NCBI GenBank assembly: GCA_002682825.1
Contig: NOKP01000021.1
Span: 744,001-808,000 of the forward strand
Direction: 5' to 3'
Source: Neonectria sp. B-13
Taxonomy: Eukaryota > Ascomycota > Sordariomycetes > Hypocreales > Nectriaceae
DNA: 64,000 bases
The notes under the pieces were generated by a model. That model had not been told where the DNA came from, ran no database searches, and saw nothing but the letters and a program-made list of their open reading frames with translations. Below, in pieces: positions 33,656-46,100 of the stretch. The position numbers and the translations under genes were made by a program. Each line of letters opens with the position of its first letter. Within the stretch, counting starts at the first letter, position 1.

Positions 33656-36600
33656 TGCGACGGACAATTGATGGATGTTTGCTCGTCACGAAAATTGACA
33701 AACCGCGCCGCCCCGTCGCAGCTACAGATATATACCGTACTCGGGTGAAATTACGACCGACCTCGGCGGCGAAACGGGTTGCCAGGCTACTCAAGGTTCC
33801 ACCCTCTCTGTGTCCGTACAGTACATGCATGGAACCTCCCAAAATAATGGCTGACTATGCTCGGCGATGCGCAATGTCGGCCTCCGTTAGACCCAATCGG
33901 ATCTGGCGCTGCAGATCGAAGAAAAGAAACAACCTTCTTCCCCGTGTAGCCAGATTAATAAAGGACCAATCCGGTAAACATATCGAAAACCAACCAACTT
34001 TACTATGAGCCAGGGCTTTCTCCTGGCACGAGTTAGCCAATGCAATTCGCGGCTGTGTAAACATTAGAGCCAACATAACATAACGACCATGTCTTTTTCG
34101 ACGTACATAGTACAACCAGTGCAAGGCCAGTCTTGTGGGAGCGACACCTCAGAGCGGGTATATCGGCAAAGACGAAGTGGTTGCCGCCCCCACATGTGTG
34201 ACAAACCAAAGTAGCCCGTCATGCAAAACCCGCGAATTGCAGAGAAGCATGCAACAATAGACGGAGCAGGACTCCAGTAGCCAGCTCTGGATTATTTTCC
34301 AATTGCATCGTCATTCATGCTAGGACCACGCCGCTGGTCTCCAAGTGGGAAAGGTGCGCGGCCACTAGCCCAAGGGAAGCAAAAACACCAGGGATTTACT
34401 CCATAAACCCCGTAATAAAATGGCGTGAGATTGATAAGATCGGAACGCTACGGAACACAGGCGGCCATCGTGCCTCAGTCCGGATTTCTGCGTTATTATT
34501 TGCACCGGCACTAAGTGCATACGCGCTACGAAGTACCCAGCAGGCGGGTACTGACGGCCATGCCGCGACAGCTAAAAGGCGGTATTTGTCCGCTAATTTC
34601 TTTATAGAGAGGGCGCTATCCAAAGGCTCCATGGCATGGGGCATCCAGACCTGCGAATGAGCCATGTCGACGATTCACATTCCTAGATGGGCAGGGATAC
34701 GAATGCTAGCAGGCAAGCAACTACTACTGATTGCCGTTGGGCCGGTAGTTGTGTTTACCTGCGGCAAATTATGAGACAACCCAGCTGCCGTCCGCCTTGC
34801 ATCTACAAGAGCCGCTATTGGCAAAGCGGCCAGTTAGCTCAGGTGCATCAAAAAGAGTCGCTGCACCTCAGGAAGTAAGCAGATCTCAAGGTTAAATGGT
34901 AGGTTGGATCTCAACCACAGGGTTGGAGAAGAAGCTGTGGGGAAGCTTGATGAAGTCAGACAAGGTTGTGTTAGGTCAGATGATCGTCACAATGGGCGTG
35001 GCCGTATGCATCGCATACTTCCTTCATGAACGATGCGCCATTATGTGAAAGTGAACGGAATCACCTGCAATGTGCTCTGGGGCCCGATATTTGTACCAGC
35101 GAAAGCCCACGCGAGGCTTCCCTTCTTTGACGGCAAAAACGATCTCTGTGACGATGATGTCTGCTGTTTGGGATGTTGATCTGATGACCGTACACCATTA
35201 TGAGCAGCGTTCCAGGATCTAGGAAAATGCTTCGATGCTCTTCGGGTCGAGTGGCGCTCTGCCTTCGCCCGAATAGAGTCCTCCGAGCTCTTATCCGGGC
35301 TCCTCGTTCTGCGTCGCGCGTTCTTCTTCACCGACAGATCTGACCATGTTCTCCAGCGCCTGAGGCGGGCTGTGGGACAATGAAACATGGCGCAATTTCA
35401 ATTGCTACAGCTGCATCATTCAGCTGAGGTCGAGAATATCCTTGAACACGGAGACATGTGCTCAGTCACCTCTGGCGCCTCTGTTGGACTTCGGCCGGCT
35501 CTATTTGTAGCCACCATAGCACTCGACGCCATCGGGCCTGCCCAGCACTCCCAAGTTTTACCGGCACCAGCGAAGGCATCGTTATTGATCGGCGACCGTA
35601 GGCGAATAAAAGGCTGGAGAGACCGTTTTCGACTGTTTTCGAGGTGCCTCTGCAGATTATTCGCTGGTTATTATCCAGTTGCGGCGACATTTGTCGCAAG
35701 CTCGATTGTTGACGCCATCGATGAGCATCGTCCCAAATCGTGAAGGGGTTCTAGTGACCCATTCGCAAGCGATGTACCGTAACTAATGACTAAATGTTAA
35801 ACTTGGTTGGGTTTTCCATGATTGATGAAAGCCGAATAAACATCGTGACCCAAAGTACATGATATTTCTTACATAGGGCACAATTTGCATCAATTTTCGT
35901 CCAGGCCATCACCCGATATCGGGTTCTGCTTGTGTGGACCCTCAAATGCACTAGAAAGGCTGTGTCGCATTGAAACTTGCTTAGGTGGAGATCAGCAGCG
36001 GAGATTAGATGTGATTGATTAGATGGGTGAAAAATAGCTGGAAACCTTTGACTGGACTGGAGAGCCGGAGAGCCTGAGAGCCTAAGAGGACCAAAGCATC
36101 TCGTATCTCCCGTGGCCAAACACACACCGGTCATTGCGACCAATTGCTTACTCCACTCCGTGGCGAAGGTGCCGATGCGCCGAGCCGAATCGGCGTCCAT
36201 CAGTGGAACCATCCCATCTGATAAACCTGCTGACTCGGAGAAGTTGAAGTGGGTGCGCCAGGGTGTTGTGGAGAAGGCTCCCTCTTGCGTCGTGGCGCGA
36301 CACACGCTTGGCGCGTCCCTGTCCTAATGCATGTAACTCGAACGGGAGGTTGCTCAAGGGTGTTGTCTGCTAGGCCAAACCAGGATGTTCAGGGCTAAGG
36401 AGGTGTGTTCTTCAGTTCCGTGGGGGTCGCTATAGAAGCAAATCGAGTCTCGGTTCTGCTTCCTCCTGCACGCTTCAACAGCCCGGTCCAGGTCCGATGC
36501 CAATTTTGTCTGTCGCCTTACCGAGGCTCTCGGCTTTGAGTTGTTGATCGATCATGCATCCGTACAAGTACATGTGACGCAGGGGTATGAGCTCTCAAGA

Positions 36601-36802
36601 CCGTTGAGATGGGTCATGTCCACATCTTGCTGCTTGGATTGCAAGTGTCCCATTAACTAGATATTCTTACTTGGCACTCACTGCCTTGCCCAGCCTACGT
36701 GGTATAACCACTGCGACAGCGCAACGTCGCCTGCAATAAGAAGCTTCACCCATCGAGCAGCTGCACGAATCGGCCTCACACTTTACGCACCCTCCCGTCG
36801 CA
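33656..36802. other. Long divergent promoter region between sidF-like and sidH-like genes
   Basis: About 3.1 kb with no gene I can support. It contains one exact ATCTGATAA (36216-36224) and a TGATAAG core near 34434. Short frames at 33622-34008, 35041-35388 and 35790-36305 have no family resemblance. Confidence 0.45.
36216..36224 (+). promoter_or_regulatory. Candidate SreA-type GATA site (ATCTGATAA)
   Basis: Exact match to ATCWGATAA, the extended GATA form associated with the iron-responsive repressor SreA and its relatives. It lies 579 bp before the SidH-like start, inside the divergent region shared with the SidF-like gene. A nine-base match can occur by chance, but its position in a siderophore cluster is suggestive. 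Confidence 0.45.
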
Positions 36803-37672
36803 ATGGCCCAGCATGTGTTTAAACGGCAGCCCCCACCACAGACTTATGGACTGGTCTCATTTCCAGCCCAGCATCTAATGTTGGTCGTATTCAACCGGCC
36901 CAGGATGCTCAATGCCATGACCAGTGCGGGGCAGTACGAGCTTGAGGCTCTCTTCTCGTGGTACGATGGTGAGCCATCACTGCGCTGCGCCATCGTCACC
37001 GGAGCCGGTCGCGCTTTTTGTTCCGGTATGGACCTCAAGGAATGGAACCAACTCAACCTCCGTCGGGCGGAGGGACAGCTTGAGGACCGCCCGATGAACC
37101 CGCCATCCGGCTTCGGCGCCCTCTCCCGGCGCCACGGCAAGAAGCCCGTCATCGCTGCGGTGAACGGACTGGCCATGGGCGGGGGCATGGAAATACTGGC
37201 GAACCTCGACCTCCTGATCGCGGCCAAGAGTGCGTCCTTTGGGCTTCCCGAGGTGAAGAGGGGAGTCGTTCCCAACGCGGGCTCTCTACCAAGGCTCGCC
37301 AGAACAATTGGCCGACCCAGGGCAATGGAGTTGGCGCTTACGGGGAGACAAATCACGGCGGCAGAGGCGAAGGAGTGGGGGTTGGTCAACGCCATCACAG
37401 AAGATGCTGCGCAAGACTGTGCGGTGCTAGAGCGCCCTGTTGTCAAAGTAGCCATGGAATATGCCACGGCCATCATCAACAACAGTCCCGACAGCGTTAT
37501 TATCGCTCGCGCCGGCGTTATATCTGGGTGGGAGGACGGCAGCGCGGAAAACGCAAGTCGCTTGTTGTGCGAGACGTGGGACTCGGCATTGAACAATTGC
37601 GACAATCTCTCTGAAGGACTGCTGGCGTTTGTGGAAAAGAGAGCCCCTCGGTGGGTGGATAGCAAACTGTAA
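36803..37672 (+). CDS. sidH: SidH-like enoyl-CoA hydratase (mevalonyl-CoA dehydration)
   Basis: A single 289-residue exon of the crotonase family. Visible features are the A66-type oxyanion segment CAIVTGAGRAFCSGMDLKEW, the second oxyanion strand AVNGLAMGGGMEI and an LPEVKRG catalytic-glutamate segment. The C-terminus is SKL, a canonical type-1 peroxisomal signal. In fungal siderophore synthesis SidH dehydrates mevalonyl-CoA to anhydromevalonyl-CoA, which SidF then transfers to N5-hydroxyornithine, both in peroxisomes. Assignment to SidH rather than beta-oxidation hydratase rests mainly on the neighbours. An exact GATA consensus lies upstream. Confidence 0.85.
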   Translation: MAQHVFKRQPPPQTYGLVSFPAQHLMLVVFNRPRMLNAMTSAGQYELEALFSWYDGEPSLRCAIVTGAGRAFCSGMDLKEWNQLNLRRAEGQLEDRPMNPPSGFGALSRRHGKKPVIAAVNGLAMGGGMEILANLDLLIAAKSASFGLPEVKRGVVPNAGSLPRLARTIGRPRAMELALTGRQITAAEAKEWGLVNAITEDAAQDCAVLERPVVKVAMEYATAIINNSPDSVIIARAGVISGWEDGSAENASRLLCETWDSALNNCDNLSEGLLAFVEKRAPRWVDSKL

Positions 37673-38121
37673 ACTGTTGTCTTGTTAATGATTTGAGCAT
37701 ACAAAAAATGGATAGATGAGTGTCGTTGGATAGATTTACTCGTCGACGATTGTGACGTCAAGTTGCGATCAATGTGTCCTTCGGTACTTACAAGATACTC
37801 GGCAATGCGTTTAACCAGCATCTTACGGAGCAGAGCTACGCCTAAACCTCTATGTGCATCACCACGTGCGGCTCCAAGCAAAAATGTACTAATTGGCTAC
37901 GAATACTCGTAGGGGATGTCTCTACAACTTGTCATGGGCAACCGCAGGACATCGGCTCGGGGCAGTGCCGTCGGCAAACGAGCGGGGGAAATACACGGCC
38001 GATTCTCTTGACGGCGTTGAAGCCACGGTATTCTTTCTGCCTTATTACGAAACATGCGTACTTCGGACTTATGCTACTAGCTCTTGGTTGTGGAATGCGC
38101 TCATGTGGGGTCGGACCTTCT

Positions 38122-38146
38122 TATCAATCAATCAATCAATCAATCA
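38122..38146 (+). repeat. (ATCA)n microsatellite
   Basis: About six units of ATCA, ending directly in the ATCAGATAA site. Length variation would shift the GATA box relative to neighbouring sequence. Confidence 0.8.
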
Positions 38147-38151
38147 GATAA
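38143..38151 (+). promoter_or_regulatory. Candidate SreA-type GATA site (ATCAGATAA)
   Basis: Exact match to ATCWGATAA, at the edge of an ATCA microsatellite. It lies between the SidH-like gene (472 bp past its stop) and the NRPS (about 2 kb upstream). The regulatory role is inferred. The distance to the NRPS start is long for a fungal promoter. Confidence 0.35.
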
Positions 38152-38744
38152 TTTTGACGGACCCCACATGATTTTAGTGAGAAGCCATTGCAAGCGCCGG
38201 TTTTGGATCAACGTGATGGCGGTGGAATCGACACCAACCTCTAGAGATGTTGGATATTTGGACAAGATCGTCAATAAACGGTTGCCATGTCATGAACAAC
38301 ACATCTTCATGGAATTTACCAGGCTCCTGGGCCACTGCCGTCAAATTTTCGCCCTTCAGACACAAACTACAGGGTAAGCTCATCCCATTTTACCTTGACA
38401 GATATGGTCCACTTGTTTCCTTCCCCTTGCCTGGCCGCGTGAAGCTAATGCCTTTTCAGGCGATTGCCTTCGTGGAGAGACGCCCTGCGGTATCGGCTGC
38501 ATGACCGTCATGCAACTAATATGATGGACGACGATCCATGACCTCAACCAAGTCCATCGCCAGCTCCACTTCCAGTTCCAAGGTGGGCTCAGACTTATTC
38601 CGAAGCCCTGTCCTCGGGCTCGGGCTGGATGGCACAGACCAGGTAGTTCTTGCGTGGCGAGAAGAGAGGAATAATCCACAATGACGGGGAGGTCAAGGGG
38701 GGAACTTAGGAAGGGTCTGAAGGGGTTTCTTTGCTTCTCCCGCG

Positions 38745-39180
38745 TGGCGTTTCTCCATACCACGACCATGATCTCGGACAAGCCCGCATATGGGTTGGAT
38801 GGATACGGAAACAGATGCATCGCCGTATGGCCAGACTCCAGGTCAGCAGTGCCATGATGGCTCGATCCTTGTGAGCGCAGGGTGGGGGGTACGAACTAGA
38901 ACAGAAGCCCACGATGATGGCTCGTCCACTTGTCGGATAGGGAAAAGGATGCATCGGCAGATGGGCAGACACTAAGTTAGCGCTCCCACGATGGCGAGAC
39001 CCTGAAGAATGGGAGGGTGGCGGTTACAAACTAAAACAGAAGCTCGTTAGGAGGGCCTTTCACGCATATGGAAGACGATGCATCGGCATATGGCCGAAAT
39101 TCAGGTTAGCGGTGCCATGACGGAGAGACCCCATGTGAAGGGAGGGTGGGGGTTATGGACAGGTACAGAAGTTCGTCGGT
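38745..39180 (+). repeat. Three degenerate tandem copies, about 130 bp each
   Basis: GATGCATCG followed by a conserved RTATGGSCAGA-like block recurs at 38814, 38948 and 39077, so the spacing is 134 and 129 nt. Each copy continues with CAGGTTAGCGGTGCCATGATGGC-like sequence, then GGGAGGGTGGGGGTTA and AACAGAAGC. The copies differ by many substitutions. They form no convincing reading frame. No terminal repeats or transposase are visible. Confidence 0.75.
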
Positions 39181-39475
39181 CCATCATGACCAGAGGGTGG
39201 ACGAGGTCGGCAACCGGAACGAACCTGGTGCAGGAACGTCTCGGGCCCCCGCAGACCTGCTTCTGCATTTCGGGTATCTCGTCAATTTCGGTCCTCTTGC
39301 CATGTGCTTGGAGCCCTTGATCCTTGAATCCCGTCCGTCGTCTAGGTAGGGAACCCCGACTGCGACCTGGACCTAGCGTCTATGGGTCTGGTAGGTAGCA
39401 TAGGACTTGATGATCTGATGCTGTTCCTAGCGTTAAGCCAACTGCGGGAAGTGAGGTGGCTGCCATTGTGAGGCA

Positions 39476-39505
39476 GACGAGACGAGACGAGACGGGACGG
39501 GACGA
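39476..39505 (+). repeat. GACGA pentanucleotide microsatellite
   Basis: GACGA/GACGG units in a row, in an intergenic stretch upstream of the NRPS. The predicted frame across it has no family resemblance. Confidence 0.7.
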
Positions 39506-40121
39506 GCACCGAACCTTTGGGAGTCCTACAAACGCGCGAGCTCTGGACGCCACAACCCCAAACAGTGTGCCTGCAGCCCGAGCTGAAAACCCGTCCCCTG
39601 CCGGAGCTCCGTACTCGGTAGTTCGTACAGCAACTCCTGCATCTTCGGTCCATATCTCAACTCCCAGCCCAAGAGTCTTCGGGCTTCAAGCCGCCTCCGT
39701 GGCCTACAGCGGCAATTCTTTCTGTGGGTTCATGCACAAATGCGCCATTTTTACCAACAAGACCCACGCCACCCACTTGCGGAAGTGCACCCCCCACCCC
39801 CGAACCCCCGACCCGGTACTTCAAATTTCTTGCTGGTCTTACGGCCTGGGATGAAAGAGGACATCTCTCCCCATACGTAATCAGATTCGTCAAAGCTTTA
39901 CTACTACGTAGCACGCTTAGCTAGACTCCCGTTATGGGATACTAATTGGCCGATGGTGGAATGTCATCTGGCGTGACTAGTAATTACATGGTGGATGCCT
40001 TTCGGATCGCTTAAGGCCGCTTGGACAAGAAAAGATCCCCCAGGCGGAGATCTATCCTAGTTCGCCATTGAATTTATATTTATGTACCAAACCTTTTCCC
40101 GGCTTTTTCTTGGGCGTTAAA

Positions 40122-40127
40122 CGATAA
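40122..40127 (+). promoter_or_regulatory. GATA core close to the NRPS start
   Basis: CGATAA fits the short HGATAR core and sits 17 bp before the ATG. It may lie inside the transcript. It does not match the longer ATCWGATAA form, so support is weak. Confidence 0.25.
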
Positions 40128-40143
40128 ACCCAACATTGCCATC

Positions 40144-43100
40144 ATGACGTCTGTGCATCTTATGTGCTCCGAGCACCCGGCAGCAAACCAGCCGACACAA
40201 GCAAAGACGCTACGATTTGACGCACCAATTCTCACCAACCGCCGAGAAGACACCCCTGAACTGGATGCCCTATTACTAGCTTGGACCCTTCTTCTTTATC
40301 GACACAACAGCGGCAACCATGTCCAATATTCCTGGAGTTTGAGCGAAATCGGAGCCTCCCCGAGTCGCAGCTTTGAGTTGAACACGGCGAAACTGCCGTG
40401 GGAGGCGATTGATTCCGTCTCGACAGCGCTCGAGGGAATTCGAGGCTACCTGCGACAAACACTAGAATCAGAGCTTCCTGTCGCTGCGGACCGCTATACC
40501 TTTTTCCTCAACGACGAATCCGCTCCCGACGGCTCGTCTAGCCATGTCCAAGAGGGCGACCATTCCATGGGCTGGGTAAGAGCAGACACCTGCCCCAATA
40601 CGCAGTTGTTTACTTGCGGCCAGCTAACGGAGAGTGAAACGCTCTTTACAGGGAAATATCCAGCTCCAAGCCGTCATCGCAAACGGAAGCCTCTGGCTGC
40701 GACCCTGCTGGCGAGAACCAGTTGGCGCAGAATTTCTGGCAAACCACTTCGCCCAGTCGCTCGTTGAAATCCTCAACACGACCCTCTCCGATAAGACCTC
40801 GTCAATCGGCTCTGTTCTAGAGCTGGGCGACCTGGACAGCTCAGTCATCTGGGCCTGGAATAAGGATGTACCTCCAGCCATCGAGGTCCCCATCCACCAA
40901 CTGATATCCGAGCAAGTGCAGCAGTACCCAGAGGCGCCGGCAATCTGCTCGTGGGATGGCGACTTCACTTATACAGAAGTTGACCAGCATTCCACGCTGC
41001 TTGCGCATCATCTCGTCAGCCTAGGTTTACAAGTAGGCCAAATTGTGCCGCTCTGTTTTGAGAAATCGAGATGGACCATTGTTGCCATCATGGCCGTTAT
41101 GAAGGCCGGAGGAGCGTTTGTGCTGCTGGATCCTAGCCTTCCCCTGAAAAGACGCCAAACGATGGTAACCCAAGTTCGAGCGACTCTCATCATTACTTCC
41201 CAAATCCATGGCCCATCTGGCGCGGCAACCGCTCCGGATGCCCAACTAGTGATCGTTGACTCGGACACGCTGCTATCGATGGCAGACTCTACAACACCCA
41301 ACACGGAGCTCCCCGTTGTCCCTCCCGAATCTCTCCTCTACATCATCTTCACTTCTGGAAGCACCGGTATGCCAAAGGGAGTCATGATCAACCACACCAC
41401 CTACACTACCAGCGCACTCGCCCGGAGCACAGGTATTGGCTATGCCCACAACTCACGCGCGCTCGACTTTACCTCATATGCATTTGATGTCAGCATTGAC
41501 AGCATGCTATGCACCCTTCTTCGCGGCGGCTGTCTCTGTATTCCGGCTGATCAGGACCGCGTGAACGATCTGAGTGGAGTGATCCGGCGTCTCAGAGTCA
41601 ACATGGCAAATATGACGCCTTCGGTGGCGCGTATTCTCGACCCTGACATTATCCCTTCGCTCCATAGCTTGGGACTCGGCGGAGAGTCTTGCTCCGCAGG
41701 TGATATATCAATTTGGGGCCAATATACTCGAATTGTCGTTGGATACGGCCCTGCTGAGTGTACTATTGGGTGCACAGTCAATCCCGACGCAGCGGGCAAG
41801 CCGTATGTCAGCATCGGAGCGGGCACGGGAGCAGTGATTTGGCTGGTTGATCCAGATGATCACAACAAGCTTGTGCCCGTTGGAGCCGTCGGCGAGCTGC
41901 TTGTCGAAGGCCCCATTGTTGGCCAAGGCTACTTGTTCGACCCGGAGAAGACTGCGGCGGCATTCATTGATGACCCGGCGTTCCTTCTCGCTGGTGGTGG
42001 TGGTGTTCCCGGGCGAACAGGCCGCCTGTACAAGACAGGAGATCTGGTCCGTTACGATCCGGATGGAGAATGCGGATTCGTCTTTGTCGGACGCAAAGAT
42101 ACGCAGATCAAGCTGCGTGGGCAGCGTGTGGAGTTGGGCGAAATTGAGTACCATGTCAAGAACCTGCTTCCACCCGGAACGGACGTGGTCGCCGAGATCA
42201 TCTCACCACAGGCTCAGGGCAAGGAGTCCATGATTGTTGCATTTATTGCCGATCGTGAAGCTGCGAAGCCCGAGGATGCCAGCGACAGTGAGGCTCGCCA
42301 CGTCGAACTTTCGCCACGCGTTAGCGAACGCGTTGGGTCTCTCAACGAAGAGCTATCCAAGGTGCTTCCAATCTACATGATTCCAACCGCGTACATTGGC
42401 GTGTCCAAAGTGCCGATGCTCGTATCTGGTAAGACGGACAGAAAGTCGTTGCGAGCCCTTGGCGCAACCGTGCCCTTGCAATCCTCCCTCTCACTCACAA
42501 CGCGATCGGACACCGACAAGCCCACCTCGGAGGCGGAGATCCTTTTGTGCGATTCCTGGTGCAATCTTCTTGGTCTCTCACCAGATCAGGTTGGAACAGA
42601 GCACAGCTTCTTCATGCTCGGCGGAGAATCCGTTCTTGCCATGAAGCTCGTGCCCAAGCTGCGTGAGAAGGGATTCATCCTTACTGTTGCAGACATCTTC
42701 AACTTCCCCACGCTTTCGGACATGGCAAAGGCAATGAAACCTGTGGATGAAGACGTCTTGGTAGATATGGAGGTGCCTGCTTTTTCGTTGCTCAAACCGG
42801 AATGGGACCGCACTGCCATATTTGCAGAGGCGGCAGAGCAGTGTGGCATCGACGAGGCACTTATCGAGGACATCTATCCCTGTGCCCCCATGCAAGAGAT
42901 TCATGTGGCATTCTATACCCGATCGACCGAAGGGTATGTGGCTCAAAGAGTTGCCGACGTCCCAAACTGGGGCTCGGTAGACAAGTTGAAGGCTGCGTGG
43001 GATGTTGTCTTCAAAGAGAGCTCCATTCTGCGCACTCGTATTGTCGAGTTCAAGCAGTACGGATTCTTGCAAGTTGTCATTAATCAACAAACGCAATGGC

Positions 43101-46100
43101 AGCTCAAGACCAGCAGCCTGGACGCTTTCTTGGAGGAGGACAAGAATGAGCCTATGCTGGCTAGCACGCCGCTGTGTCGCTTTACCATTGTTCACGATGA
43201 AGCGCTCGACAAACTCTACTTCGTTTGGACGGCTCATCATGCCATCTATGACGGCTGGTCCACTGACCTCCTCGTGGAGCACGTGGAAGCCGCGTTTGGC
43301 GGTCTTCAGGTATCGCGACCGGCCGAGTTTAAGCACTTCATTCGCTACTTGGCTGAGCCCGAGAGGGAGTCTTCTAAGGACTACTGGCGCGCGCAGCTTG
43401 AAGGAGCAACTGGTCCCCAGTTTCCTTCTCTGCCGTCGCGATCTTTTATCCCTGAGCCTGATTCTCTAGCAGAGCGTTTCGTTCCTATTGACCAGTCCAC
43501 GAGATCCGAGTCTACTATCGCCACAGTCATCCGAGGAGCCTGGGCATTGGTGGCCTCTCAGTATGCCATGAGTGATGATGTGGTGTTTGGAGAAACATTC
43601 ACAGGGCGCACGCTTCCGATTCCGGGTGTCGAAGAGATTGAGGGCCCGATCCTAGCTACCATTCCCGTTCGCGTACGCTTTGACCGCACCGCTTCCGTTC
43701 GAGAATTCCTTCAATCAATCCAAGAGCAGGGTGTCGTCAGGACTGCGCACGAGCATCTTGGAATTCAGAACATCCGCCGTTTGAGCGCTGATGCTCAAAT
43801 TGCTTGCGAGGTCATGATGGGTCTCGTCATTCAGCCAAAGGAGCCCGACCCGCCGAGCCGCTCGGATGATGATCTCCCGTCGTTCCGCACCGGGGATGCA
43901 GCACTTGAAGCTCTTCACTTTAACTCGTACCCTGTGATGCTCGCTTGTTCACTGGGCCAGGACGGGTTCCGGGTGGTAGCCAGCTTCGACTCGCGCGTCA
44001 TTAGCCAGAGGCAAATGGAGCGAGTGCTGTCGCAATTCGAATGTGCTGTGTCTCAGCTCCGCGGGGAGCAGACACAGTCGCTGAGCGGGATTACGTGTGT
44101 CAGCGAGGAGGAGCTCAGTGAGATATGGGACGCGAATAAGGCGGCGCCGCTTTCACTACCAGACATCTCAAGCTCCCTCGCAAGCGGAGACAAGTATCCT
44201 GCCATCCGGTACGTGCCGTGGGTTGCGCATCCTGCGAACGGAAACCTACTCATGCCAATTGGAACTGCTGGAGAACTTCTCCTGGAAGGTGCTGGAGAGG
44301 CGGCAGACCTGGATGCCCCCGAGTGGCTCAAACGAGGAACAGGGAGTGTTCCTGGTCGACAGGGGAAGCTTTATCGCACAGGCGACCTCGTCAAATACAT
44401 GGATGACTTGAGCTTGGTGTTCGTGGGTCGAAAGGAGACCATGCTGAGTGTTGATGGCCGTGTCATCAACCTAACGGCCACCGACCTTGAGCTTCAGCGC
44501 CTGCTACCCACAAACACCGAAGTTGCTAGTCACCTTGTCCTTCCAAAGGGATCAACTAGTCAGACACCCATGGTAGTCGCCTTCATCCAGGAGACTGCGC
44601 TCGAGGAGGACCAAATGCTTGAAACTGGCGTGGACATGGCAAACATCTCCTTCCCGCTATCCTCGGCCATTTCAATTCAGCTCGCCACTGCTGTTATCAG
44701 TCTCAACAAGGCTATGCTGGAAACCCTGCCGCCGTATGCAATTCCCTCGATATGCATCCCTGTTGCCAAAGTCACGGACTCCGGCGAGCCCGTGGATGTC
44801 AAATTTCTTCCTGCCCTTGTAGAACATGTCACACTCGAACTAGTGACGGAGCTTCGAAAGTCATTCGCAACCCTCCGCGCTACCATTGCGAAATCTATCT
44901 CTATGACGCCCAAAGAACGGGTCCTTCTCTCCTTGTGGTCTACGTTCTTGGATATTGAAGAGGACAAACTGTCCCTGGATGACAACTTTTTCCGCCTAGG
45001 CGGAGACTCCATCGTCGCCATGAGGATGGTGTCGGCACTGCGCCGGGCTGGCTATCGGTTGTCCGTGGCGGACATGTTCCAAAACATGAAGCTACGCAGC
45101 ATGGCTAGTGCAATTGTCGAGAGTCCTATTGAGCCTGAGCGGCCCATCAAGATTTATTCGCCATTCTCACTGTTGAAGGTGGGAGATATCGATACCTTTT
45201 TGTCCGAGAATGTCCGACCTGTCCTCGCAGAGTCAAGCTGGAACATCCGCGACGTCATGCCCGCCACGGATCCTCAACAACGGGATGTCAAGTCAACTGT
45301 GTCTGGGATTAGGAGCTCAGTTCAGTACAACATGCTCTATTTGGATGAGTCAATCGACATGTCAAGACTTGTCGGATGTTTCAAGGACCTTGTTTCCCAG
45401 CATCCCATCTTGCGAACAGTCTTTGTCCAGCACAACGAACAGGTGCTCCAGGTGGTGTTGGAGGAGATGGATCTACCTGTCTCCGAATTCACTACCGAAG
45501 GTCCTACAGATACATACTGTAAGGAGTTGGCTGAAGCAGATATCGCCATTGATTCTGCTTTTGTCTTTGGAGTCCCTTTCCTTCATCTTTTCGTCATTCA
45601 CGGGACCGGTGAGAAGGCCTTGATGATTCGCATCTCTCACGCTCAATATGATGGAGTCTCATTACCTGAACTGCTTCGACAGCTCGAAATGCGATACCGA
45701 GGCTTGGACATACCGACATCAGCCCCTTTCACAAATTATATCCAGTACGCACAAGATGCAAGGAGCGAAAATATTGCCTACTGGAGCAACGTGCTCCGAG
45801 GATCCTCTCCGACAGAGATCATTTCCCCTGGAGATCCTAGCAGCAAGACTACTTTCATGACCAAGGCCATTGACGTCACTGCAAGGTCTCCCGACACCAC
45901 AGTGGCGATGCTGCTCACAGCCGGATGGGCCAAGGTTATGGGTCAGTTCCTCAACATCTCTGATGTCACGTTTGGAGGCATTGTATCCGGTCGTGATGTC
46001 GACATGCCAGGCATTGATGAGATGATGGGGCCATGCTACCAGTACATGCCGATCAGAGTCAAGTCCGAGCCCAACTGGACGGTGACGCAGTTGTTGGATC

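Larger units (their letters stand above)
37673..40143. other. Intergenic region upstream of the siderophore NRPS
   Basis: About 2.5 kb. It holds an (ATCA)n tract running into an exact ATCAGATAA, a triple repeat of about 130 bp (38745-39180), a GACGA microsatellite (39476-39505), and near the NRPS start a TATATTTAT element (about 40075) with a CGATAA core (40122-40127). No gene is supported. Confidence 0.5.

Noticed and set aside
39456..39854. Plus-strand frame of 132 codons across the GACGA microsatellite
   Set aside because: Low-complexity start, no domain, and overlapping equally long frames on the other strand.
42578..43336. Minus-strand frame of 252 codons inside the NRPS
   Set aside because: It is the antisense shadow of the condensation-domain coding sequence.
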